NCBI GenBank assembly: GCA_000697335.1
Contig: JNEM01011437.1
Coordinates: 1 to 27,035, forward strand
DNA: 27,035 nucleotides
Source of the DNA: Conidiobolus incongruus B7586
Lineage: Eukaryota > Entomophthoromycota > Entomophthoromycetes > Entomophthorales > Conidiobolaceae
Direction of reading: 5' to 3'
In this document: piece after piece, positions 1-8,454 of the stretch
How the letters are laid out: the number at the start of each line of letters is the position of its first letter
Position numbering within the stretch: position 1 is the stretch's first letter
Program-made: the position numbers and the translations under genes
Notes under the pieces: model-generated
What the model was told of the DNA's origin: nothing
Database searches by the model: none
The model's input: the letters and a program-made list of their open reading frames with translations, nothing else

Positions 1-404
1 GAATCAATTCAAGAAATGGGCCAGGAAATATAAGAGGTATGCTACTTTTAACAGGTCTATCGGTAAGACTATTGAAGGCCGTGACATTTTCTCTTTCGAT
101 ATCACTGATAAGTCTCATCATGGAAAGAAGAAAGATATCGTCTATTTGGGTGGTATCCATGCAAGAGAATGGATTTCTCCCGCTTCAGTTTCCTATATTG
201 CTAACCGTCTTTTAATTGATGCTAAGCGCGATGATCAAGTTGCTAATCATTTGAAGCATTTCACCTATCGTATTATTCCAGTATCAAACCCTGATGGCTA
301 TGAATATTCAAGGAATGGTGACCGCTTATGGAGAAAGAACCGTCGTAACAATGGTGATGGTACTTTTGGTGTTGATCTCAATCGTAATTTTGACAACCAC
401 TGGG
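1..404 (+). repeat. Arm 1 of a perfect 404-bp inverted repeat (partner 2391-2794)
   Basis: Bases 1-404 were compared line by line with the reverse complement of 2391-2794 and match at every position, without gaps. The partner is inside CP2. From base 405 the two genes differ at about 30% of positions (33 of 110 in the stretch counted). The left limit is unknown because the arm starts at the window edge. Confidence 0.95.
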
Positions 405-911
405 GTGTTGTTGGGTCTAGTAATGACACCAAGGAAGAAATCTACCATGGTACTCGTCCCGCTAGTGAACCCGAAGCTGCATCCATCAGTAAGTACGTAA
501 AATCCTTAAAGAATGTCTATGGTGCCATTGACTGGCACTCTTAAGATCAATTGATTTTGAGAAACTGGGGTTGGACAATGGAACCTTCTAAGAACGAAGC
601 CATCTTAGCTCCTATGTGTGTTAAGACCAAGGCTGCCTTCCAAATCAATGGTCTCAACTTCACTTCAGAACTTAGTGCTGGTTTGTATCCAGCTGCTGGT
701 GCTGCCGATGACTGGTTCGCCGAGAGTGCTAAAGCGGTCTCCCTTACCATTGAACTCTGTCCCACTGATGACGAAACTTGTTTTAAACTTCCTCCTACTA
801 AATTGCTTAACTGTGCTAAGGGTGCTTATGCTGACTCTAAGACCTTCACCCAATTCTTATTGGAAAACCCTAACATTTCACCTAAATGGTTATATTTCCA
901 AGCAAAATTAA
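1..911 (+). pseudogene. psiCP1, M14A zinc carboxypeptidase pseudogene, 5' part outside window
   Basis: Reading from base 2, the sequence encodes an M14A catalytic domain starting at the equivalent of CP2 residue 117. The zinc motif HAREW, the WRKNRR arginine patch, the DLNRN motif and the second zinc His (DWHS) are present. The next codon, equivalent to CP2 Tyr297 (bovine CPA Tyr198), is TAA at 542-544. The same frame then continues with a Tyr248-equivalent (GLYPAAG), the CPB-like Asp pair and the catalytic Glu (TIELCP). A single extra base near 883 shifts the frame just after the NPNI motif; in the shifted frame the tail NGYISKQN ends at TAA 909-911, matching the CP2 tail. With two lesions and otherwise intact sequence it is a young pseudogene. 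The first 404 bases are identical to CP2 (see the repeat entry); the rest is only about 70% identical where counted. A selenocysteine-like or readthrough stop is unlikely because the frameshift is independent. Confidence 0.9.
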
Positions 912-1843
912 TATATTATGAAATCTCTTTAATAAAATATCAAATTAATTATATCAAAATTTTATTTGTTTTTTTTGAATTAAATAATCTATTCATTTTA
1001 TTAAATCACTTTTATTACAAATTATTTCTTGAAAAATCAAGTTTTCAAATAATTTTAATATGAAAATTTAACAACAATTTTATTAAATATATTTCAATTT
1101 TTGAGGTTATAATAATGATCACTTTCATGTTGACTTTATTATTATATAAAACAAAATTTTCGAAATCATTTATGTGACAATTAAATAAATTTTCAATTAA
1201 ACAATCAAAAATTTTGTTTTCATTAATTATGCATTAATATATTCACTATATATGGTGAAATAATACTGGAGTATTAAATAGATAAATATAATTGACAATA
1301 ATCCTTTCAAGAGTACAAATTAATCAGGGCATCTATAATAATCAATGTATTTTATAAGATAAATAATCTCGATATTTTACTTATATATTATGTCAACTGT
1401 AAGAAATATTTTCAGTTGGAATACTTTAATCTCATATACAATTATCATTATCACTATATATATCAATATTATAGATGTTTGAACAAAATAAATTAGGCCA
1501 TATTATTTAAAATATATGATTTAATGTAAATATGAAATTACGATTGTATTTTTGAAAATTTTGTCTCAAAAATAAAATATTGCACTTTGATCAATTGTCA
1601 TATATTTCATAAATTGTATGCATATAATGAATTATTTATATACCAATTATTTTCCAAATTGTGATTCACTATCTTTTCTCAGAATTACACAAATTTATCA
1701 AATCATAGATATTTAGAATATATTATATATTAATCATTCTGACTAAACTATGTGGAGTTCAAAGTTTACTAAAAAAATATTAGTGTTAAAATTAACAAAA
1801 GTAAATATTTTTTTAATATATTATAATTATTCATTTCTTTTAC
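912..1843. other. AT-rich spacer between convergent psiCP1 and CP2
   Basis: The stretch is almost pure A/T with stops in all frames. I see no coding relic, RNA gene or clear repeat. It holds the 3' flanks of two convergent genes. Confidence 0.6.
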
Positions 1844-1849
1844 TTTATT
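1844..1849 (-). promoter_or_regulatory. Candidate polyadenylation signal of CP2
   Basis: TTTATT on the plus strand reads AATAAA on the minus strand, about 36 bases beyond the CP2 stop codon. In such AT-rich DNA the hexamer can arise by chance, but the spacing is like that of CP3. Confidence 0.4.
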
Positions 1850-1884
1850 TGATTTTATAATTTTAAATTGATTTAAATTGTTTT

Positions 1885-3141
1885 TTAGTCTTGTTTTGAA
1901 ACGTAGCCATTTGGTGGAATGTTGGGATTTTCAAGTAAAAATTGAGTGTAAGTCTTAGAACCGGAGAAGGCTGCTCTAGCACATTTGATTAGCTCTGAAG
2001 GAGGAAGTTCGAAGCCAGTTTCGTCATCGGTGGGGCAGAGTTCAATTGTAAGGGAGACGGTTTTAGCATTTTCGGCCAACCAATCGTCCGTAGCACCACC
2101 AGTTGGATATAGTCCTGCACTAAGTTGTGATGTGAATTTGTAACCATGCTTATTAAAGGCTTCGGCAACTCTATCACTCATGGGCTTCAAGATAGCTTCA
2201 TTTGAAGATGGCTCGGCTATCCATCCCCAATTTCTCAAGACTGTTTGGCCATATGAGTGCCAATCAACGGCTCCATATGCATTTTTCAAGGATTTAATAT
2301 ATTTAGTAATGGCCTGAACTTCGGGTTCACTTTCAGCATTGGTACCATGATATGTTTCGTCGCTGGTAACATTGCTGGATCCGACCAAAGCCCAGTGGTT
2401 GTCAAAATTACGATTGAGATCAACACCAAAAGTACCATCACCATTGTTACGACGGTTCTTTCTCCATAAGCGGTCACCATTCCTTGAATATTCATAGCCA
2501 TCAGGGTTTGATACTGGAATAATACGATAGGTGAAATGCTTCAAATGATTAGCAACTTGATCATCGCGCTTAGCATCAATTAAAAGACGGTTAGCAATAT
2601 AGGAAACTGAAGCGGGAGAAATCCATTCTCTTGCATGGATACCACCCAAATAGACGATATCTTTCTTCTTTCCATGATGAGACTTATCAGTGATATCGAA
2701 AGAGAAAATGTCACGGCCTTCAATAGTCTTACCGATAGACCTGTTAAAAGTAGCATACCTCTTATATTTCCTGGCCCATTTCTTGAATTGATTCTTGATG
2801 GTTTCGTAACTTTGATAATTTCTAAAGAATTCTTCATCACTCAATTTCTTGGGATGGGTAGCATATCCTCTCTTGATTAACTTAGATTCGGATTGGATTA
2901 ATTTATCCAAGTTGTCAATCTTAACATTGCATTTGACAATCTCATTGACGTAAGCCTTTTCTTTTTCATCTTTGACTCGGAGAGTAGTAACACCATTCTT
3001 ATGGGTGAAGATATCCAAATGATCCAACTTTTGAGCAATTTCACGAGAAGGAACTTCACAATCTAAAATTTGCTGGCCATGGTATGAGATTTGAGCAAGA
3101 GCGAAGCCGAAGTAAGCAATGAAACTATAGTTAAATAGCAT
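1885..3141 (-). CDS. CP2, secreted M14A zinc carboxypeptidase, CPB-like (418 aa, intact)
   Basis: This is a complete metallocarboxypeptidase precursor predicted to remove single C-terminal residues outside the cell. A signal peptide spans residues 1 to about 16 (hydrophobic, ending ALA-Q). A propeptide runs to about residue 91 and ends in Lys90-Arg91, a Kex2/trypsin-type site. The catalytic domain runs from about 100 to 410. Bovine CPA equivalents are visible: zinc ligands His169, Glu172, His295; Arg227 (Arg127); Asn243-Arg244 (144-145); Tyr297 (198); Tyr345 (248); Glu367 (270). Asp352 is at position 255, the residue that in family M14A selects basic C-terminal side chains, so CPB-like activity is inferred. 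There are exactly four cysteines: 28 and 71 in the propeptide, 369 and 387 in the catalytic domain. The start is the only Met before the signal peptide. No intron is needed. A TATA-like box lies about 60 bp upstream. Codons are richer in G/C-ending forms than the spacers. Confidence 0.95.
   Translation of the reverse strand: MLFNYSFIAYFGFALAQISYHGQQILDCEVPSREIAQKLDHLDIFTHKNGVTTLRVKDEKEKAYVNEIVKCNVKIDNLDKLIQSESKLIKRGYATHPKKLSDEEFFRNYQSYETIKNQFKKWARKYKRYATFNRSIGKTIEGRDIFSFDITDKSHHGKKKDIVYLGGIHAREWISPASVSYIANRLLIDAKRDDQVANHLKHFTYRIIPVSNPDGYEYSRNGDRLWRKNRRNNGDGTFGVDLNRNFDNHWALVGSSNVTSDETYHGTNAESEPEVQAITKYIKSLKNAYGAVDWHSYGQTVLRNWGWIAEPSSNEAILKPMSDRVAEAFNKHGYKFTSQLSAGLYPTGGATDDWLAENAKTVSLTIELCPTDDETGFELPPSELIKCARAAFSGSKTYTQFLLENPNIPPNGYVSKQD
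2391..2794 (-). repeat. Arm 2 of the perfect 404-bp inverted repeat, inside CP2
   Basis: This segment, read on the minus strand, covers CP2 codons 117 to about 251, including the first zinc-binding motif and the DLNRN motif. It equals bases 1-404 of the window exactly. Confidence 0.95.
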
Positions 3142-3195
3142 TTTATTAAGTTATAAACAATCTTTTTGGTGCTGTTTTTAATGATATTTTTCAGG

Positions 3196-3203
3196 TTTAT
3201 ATA
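3196..3203 (-). promoter_or_regulatory. TATA-like box of CP2
   Basis: TATATAAA on the minus strand ends 55 bases before the CP2 ATG. An octamer of the same sequence sits at exactly the same distance before CP3. If transcription starts about 30 bases downstream of it, the leader is only about 25-30 nt. Confidence 0.55.
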
Positions 3204-6200
3204 GTGTAAAGCTTTTTATTTAATTTTCTCATTGATGATAGTTGTAGAGATTTAAATAAAAATCGAACTTTGATTGAATATAAATGAGAGTTTACAATAT
3301 TCACATACACAGCGGATTAATAATGAAAGAATTATTATCCACAGAAAATTTTTGATTTAAATTATTATTTCTATTGTATCAAATAAAGTGTTTGGAACAT
3401 ATTAAATTTGAAATCTGTATAGACACAATGAAATTTTTTACAATACTGAAATTAAAATATATTACTTGTAGTTTAAACAATGAACAAGAGCAGAAAATAA
3501 TTACTTATAACAGCACTCCTATATATAATGTAAAGTTATACACGATCTATCAAATTCATTCAAGCTTATTGCATATATAATCAATCCATGTGAATGCATC
3601 CAATTTTCAAGATATTTAATCTTGACTCATAATTTATAAAAATGATCTATTTCAAAAATTACTATTTGAAGTAAATTTGTCATATATTAAATTTGAAAAA
3701 ATATAAATTGTAATGTTTTATTTATCTTAATACAAATTGATTAAATTTATATATAATTGTAATTTTTGGATACATTTATTTAAAAAGGAGCATTACCATT
3801 TTAGGAAACATTTTATAACCTTACTGAATTTATTACAAGAAACACAAAAATAACAATCTCAATTGTTTTAGCTTTAGTAATTTGAAAACTAATATCAGTT
3901 TGAATCAAAAATAATGAAAAATTTTGAAAAACGTTTATTTCATACTAACCAAATATACTGAATTATTAGATTTAACATTGATTATATATAGTTTTAATTT
4001 CAGTCTGTATATATTCATTTCAAAAGTGCCACTAAATTGAAAAAATTCCAGTTTTTGAAAGTCTAAAAAGTTAATATGTATAAACCATGTAAAATATTTT
4101 GGTCCTTAATCAAACATATAATATATTGAATGAAAGGATTTTTATTAATTTATATTAATATACTAAGATTGTTTATTTAATGGAAAATTTTATGTAAAAT
4201 ATTTCCCAAATTATCCTTTGAAAAATGAGGATCAGTCTGATTTTTATAATAGACCTGGGTTAAAAATGTCATTGATTAATTTTTAGATATATATTACCAC
4301 AATATGAGCGTTGTGATAGAAGATTACTACAGCTAATAAAATAAAACTGTGGATGTATAGTAAATTAAAATATAATTCTATAATTATGAAAATCTTATCA
4401 TTAAAAAGCGAGTTTAAAATTTTCAAAGATTCAATTCATGATATGATAGAACTATTTTATATTTTATATCATAATGTTACAATAAGTTTTATATTTTTTA
4501 ATCTTTAAATCATCGATAAAAGAATTTTATTATAAATTATTAATTAAATTGCGATATTCAAATTTTATACAAAATATTCAACAATAAGTCGAATATTAAA
4601 ATTTCAATATAGATTGAGTTGTATGAAAATATTCTTATTCTATATTGAATTAAATATGATACTTTGAATAAAAATTTACCATATTTGTCAACTTGTTTTA
4701 AATTCAATCAAAATATAAAATATAAAATACACAAAAATATTTTGATTAAAAAATTAATAGTTTTAAAATAATTATTCAGGTCATATACATATTCTATACG
4801 GAATTTTTAATATTGAATTAATACATGTATCTTATTTTCAACTGTTTCAAAATCTTAGAAAAAAGCCTACAAAATTTGAATAAATTTTATTTCATTGGGT
4901 TGACCTAAAAATATTAAATATAATTTCATTTCAAAATACAATATTTCTAGGTAATTGAAATTCCTGAATTAAATAAAAGATACTCATAATCTTCAATTGA
5001 GCTGTTGAATTCTTAAATACATTTTAAGATATAACTCTTTAACCATAATCTGATAACAATAGGTCTTAAAATTTTGATATTACCATAAAATCATATTGAT
5101 ACTGTTAGGTTTGCAAATATGAGATAGTAACATTATTACTAAGCATATAATTAATGTATAGTTTTAATTGATTCATTCTATTCTATATTTCAGTAACATA
5201 TACACCTAACTACTCAATACAGTAATGGATATAATTACTGATTACAAATCAATTGTTATTTTTTTTAGCTTCAATGCAGTATAAATACCATTCTTATTAT
5301 TCACTTAATAAACAAGATCAGTTTTAACTGAATCCTCATAAATTACTTTTCCAATCCTATAACCTCAAATCTAACAATATAGTTTTGAGTGCTTTCAAAG
5401 AGATATAAGTAAATTTGCATTTCGAAACAAATTACTGTTTTATGAATCATGCCTGTTTCTATAATATAATACTAATATATTAGTTAATCAAGGGTGATTA
5501 GTAATTAATTATTATCATTATATATATTTATACATTTTGATATAAAAATTATTGGGTCTAATTCCTTGGAATACCAAAATTAATCAAAATTATATAAAGG
5601 GAAATTAATAAAATATTATATTTTGAAAAATACAATATCAACTATTGACAAAAATCTACAAATAGAAACTAGTGGCAGAGGGCTTTCAAATCATAGTATT
5701 GAAAATTAATCTAGGCAGTTTAAAGCTATGATACCTTAAATATAATTACCATGTCTAATGAATTGAAGCTTTTCAATCAATCGAAATAATTATAACAAAG
5801 TTACGAAATGTTTCAATTAACACCTATATGCCTTAATAAAAAATATGAGTCTTTTTATTTTGATATTGACTCTGTTTTAGCTTTATTAAAAAGAATTTAA
5901 AAATAGCTAAGGTATTAAAATATACATAATTTATAATGTAATTCAAAGTGAAATAGATAAAAAAATAAAAATAACCAATAAAAATGATGTTATTATAAAT
6001 ATCATCTTATTATGCTTAAAAAATAATCATAACAAATGAATCATTGATCCCAACATATAATATATTACCAAGAAATAAAAAGAGAGCTTGAAATGATAAT
6101 TATAACCATTATGAATACCAAAGAAACTGTTAGAAAAAAAAAGAAAATATTATAATTGGGTATAAACGTAAATAGTATAATATTACACTAATTATTTCCA

Positions 6201-6279
6201 ACAATGGTAAATAGTAATAATAAAATATATTTTAAATTTTTAGGTACTAATGTCAATAATTAATATAAGGAAAATTCAA
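3204..6279. other. AT-rich spacer upstream of CP2
   Basis: No gene or RNA is recognised. Short open frames (for example 3374-3580) have the composition of random AT-rich sequence. A stretch at about 4018-4120 has a slightly different texture (CAAAAGTG followed by AAATT runs) that could be an old DNA-transposon end, but nothing confirms this. Confidence 0.5.
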
Positions 6280-6546
6280 TTGAAAATTTTTATTTTTCAC
6301 TGTAATAGCCATATAAATAGAGTTAAAATTACCGAAGCTTTGGTTATTATAAAGAGCTGGTATCCATTACCTCATCTGCCATATTCACCAGATAGAAATC
6401 GCTGCGTTTATTATTTTTTTGGTAAGTTGAAGAATTTGATTTGAGGAAAGGGATTTGATAATAAATCAACTTTTAATTTAATTAAATGTAAAATCTTGAA
6501 GATGAATTCTAAAAAATATGCAAATTGGTTAATCAATTACTATTAG
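6280..6546 (+). mobile_element. Relic of a mariner-type (DD34D) transposase, C-terminal part
   Basis: An open frame from the ATG at 6250 encodes, from residue 16 on, a segment that matches the mariner transposase end: a degraded HDN block (FHCNSH), then LPHLPYSPD, then YYFFGKLKNLI. The usual form is HDNARPH, LPHPPYSPDLAPSDYHLF and LxNxL. The Cys at residue 18 and the Val at residue 53 stand 34 residues apart, exactly where the second and third catalytic Asp of DD34D enzymes lie; both are lost. A TGA at 6442-6444 then replaces the Arg of the common LRGKxF motif. After it GKGFDNK and a decayed tail continue in frame to a TAG near 6546. The N-terminal half and the terminal inverted repeats were not found. 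This is a dead copy of a plain DNA transposon. Confidence 0.75.
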
Positions 6547-6999
6547 ATAAAATTCTGTTATTAAAAAAAGATATTAATTATTAGTTATATAATTATTGCA
6601 TTAACTTTTTATTTTGCTAATTTAAAAATTCAAAATTAGTCAACTTTTTGAAACAATTTAAATTATAATTTAAAAAAAGACAAATTCACTAACATATCAT
6701 GATTAAATCATAATATTAAGGATTAATATCAGTTAAAACAAATAGCAATAATTTAAATATTTATTTAATATTTTTAATTATTGATCAGGAACTAATGATA
6801 TTATTTGTGAATTTAATTGCGAGTGATCCTAGTTTAAATTTAATAATATAACTTCTATAGCATCATATTCCCGGTAAATTCATAATTAACTTTCAAAAAT
6901 ATGATAATATATATATTACATAAAGCCAATTAATAAAATCTAAAAGGGCATGAGTTGTTAGGAATGGGAGTATGTTAAATAAATAAATACTGATATGTG
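6547..6999. other. AT-rich spacer, 3' flank of CP3
   Basis: No coding relic or RNA gene is seen. Any remaining end of the mariner relic would be expected here, but no inverted repeat could be picked out by eye. Confidence 0.5.
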
Positions 7000-7005
7000 T
7001 TTATT
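7000..7005 (-). promoter_or_regulatory. Candidate polyadenylation signal of CP3
   Basis: TTTATT on the plus strand gives AATAAA on the minus strand about 35 bases after the CP3 stop codon, nearly the same spacing as in CP2 (36). Confidence 0.4.
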
Positions 7006-7039
7006 ACAAAACTATAACACTAAAAATAATAAAAAAATA

Positions 7040-8296
7040 TTATTTAGTTGGAATATCTTGAATGGGAGGAATATTAGGATTTTCCAATAAAAATTGAGCA
7101 AATTGCTTAGAACCTGAGTATGCAGCAGATGCACATGGAACAATTTGGTCAGGAGGTAATTCAAAGCCATCGGGATCATTAGGACCTGGACAAAGTTCGA
7201 GCGTCATCGAAACTGCTTGAAGCTTAAACGCAAAGTAATCATCAGCTCCACCTGATGCAGCTCCAAGTGTTGAAGCAGGATCAGAAGTGAAATCATACCC
7301 ATGTTTGTTAATTGCAGCAGCAACTGAATCTCCCATCTTCCTGAGAATTTCATGATTGCTTGATTGTTTAGTAGTCCATCCCCAACTCCATCCAACTAAC
7401 TGACTATAAGAATGCCAGTCAATAGCACCATACGCTCTGGACAGTTGTCCAAAATACTTTGCAACACTCTTCACTTCTGGTTCACTTCCAGCTGATGGAC
7501 CATGGTAGATCTCAGAATTGGGACTGCTAGAGCTACCAGTATAAGCCCACTTGTAATCCCAATTGCGGTTTAAATCAACACCATATCTACCACTACCATT
7601 ATTACGACGATTCTTCCTCCAGTATCTATTTTTAGTTCTAGAATATTCGTAGCCATCCGGATTAACCATTGGAACAATTCTGTAAACAAAGCTTTGTAAA
7701 TGCTGTTTTATTTGAGAATTAGTTTCAGCATCTTTAAGCATATTATATGTGATATAGGCTACTGTAGCGGGTGAAATCCATTCACGAGCGTGTTGTCCAC
7801 CAGTATAGACGATATCCTTCTTTGGACCATATGTGTTTGGATTGGTGATTTCAATTGCAAAGATATCTCGATTTTCGTGACTCTTTCCTATACTCTCATT
7901 GAACTTGGCATATTTGGAAAACTTTTGAGCCCAGTAACGGAATTGAGTTTTGATCTGATCATAGCTTCTATAATCTTTGAAATACTCATCCTCAGGCATA
8001 GGCTCAACCGATAGGCTTCTCACTGAACTAGTTAAATTGCCCGAGTGGTATTTGGCAAGGTGATGGTTCAGATCTTTCACTCTGACTTGGCATTTAGTAA
8101 TGCTCCTCACCAGATCCTTTTCTTCATCGTTCATCAAACGTAAGGTAGTAACACCTTTTCCGTGACTGAAGACATCGAAATGTTCTAATTTATTAGCGAT
8201 CTCTTGATTAGGAACTTTACAGGTCCAAATTTCTTGACCATCGAAGTTATCATAGGCCAAAGTGAATCCTAACAAAAGAAAAGTTTGTAAAAGCAT
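7040..8296 (-). CDS. CP3, secreted M14A carboxypeptidase with altered pocket (418 aa)
   Basis: The frame is complete and intronless. A signal peptide covers residues 1 to about 14 (ends TLA-YD), followed by a propeptide and an M14A catalytic domain from about residue 103. Zinc ligands His169, Glu172 and His295, substrate-binding Arg227, Asn243-Arg244 and Tyr297, and catalytic Glu367 are all present. Asp352 (position 255) predicts preference for basic C-termini. Two features set it apart. The residue aligned without gaps to bovine Tyr248, the mobile lid Tyr found in CP2, CP4 and CP5, is Gly345 (in STLGAASGG). The propeptide junction has no dibasic KR; only a single Arg93 (SSVRS) is nearby. Four cysteines (26, 69, 369, 388) match the family pattern. 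Since the frame is open over 418 codons and the other motifs are kept, it is likely functional with changed substrate handling or activation, not a pseudogene. Confidence 0.94.
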   Translation of the reverse strand: MLLQTFLLLGFTLAYDNFDGQEIWTCKVPNQEIANKLEHFDVFSHGKGVTTLRLMNDEEKDLVRSITKCQVRVKDLNHHLAKYHSGNLTSSVRSLSVEPMPEDEYFKDYRSYDQIKTQFRYWAQKFSKYAKFNESIGKSHENRDIFAIEITNPNTYGPKKDIVYTGGQHAREWISPATVAYITYNMLKDAETNSQIKQHLQSFVYRIVPMVNPDGYEYSRTKNRYWRKNRRNNGSGRYGVDLNRNWDYKWAYTGSSSSPNSEIYHGPSAGSEPEVKSVAKYFGQLSRAYGAIDWHSYSQLVGWSWGWTTKQSSNHEILRKMGDSVAAAINKHGYDFTSDPASTLGAASGGADDYFAFKLQAVSMTLELCPGPNDPDGFELPPDQIVPCASAAYSGSKQFAQFLLENPNIPPIQDIPTK

Positions 8297-8350
8297 TATT
8301 GAATATTATTAAAACTGATGTTTGTAAATTATCATAGTTTTGATACCATA

Positions 8351-8358
8351 TTTATATA
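8351..8358 (-). promoter_or_regulatory. TATA-like box of CP3
   Basis: TATATAAA on the minus strand ends 55 bases before the CP3 ATG, the same octamer and distance as for CP2. Confidence 0.55.
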
Positions 8359-8424
8359 TTTCTCTGAACATAATGTTTTAATTTAATTAATTTCAACATT
8401 ATTTTAAACAAATTAATTAAAATT

Positions 8425-8454
8425 TTGTCAATTAAAATCTTGTCAATTAAAATC
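8425..8454. repeat. 15-bp tandem duplication upstream of CP3
   Basis: The 15-mer TTGTCAATTAAAATC occurs twice back to back, about 70 bp upstream of the CP3 TATA-like box. It could be a regulatory duplication or simple replication slippage. Confidence 0.8.

Noticed and set aside
542-544. Reassigned genetic code making TAA a sense codon
   Set aside because: All four intact genes end in TAA at the expected length, and psiCP1 has an independent frameshift, so a standard stop is the simpler reading.
3374-3580. A 68-codon plus-strand frame upstream of CP2
   Set aside because: The codons match spacer composition and no motif is visible.
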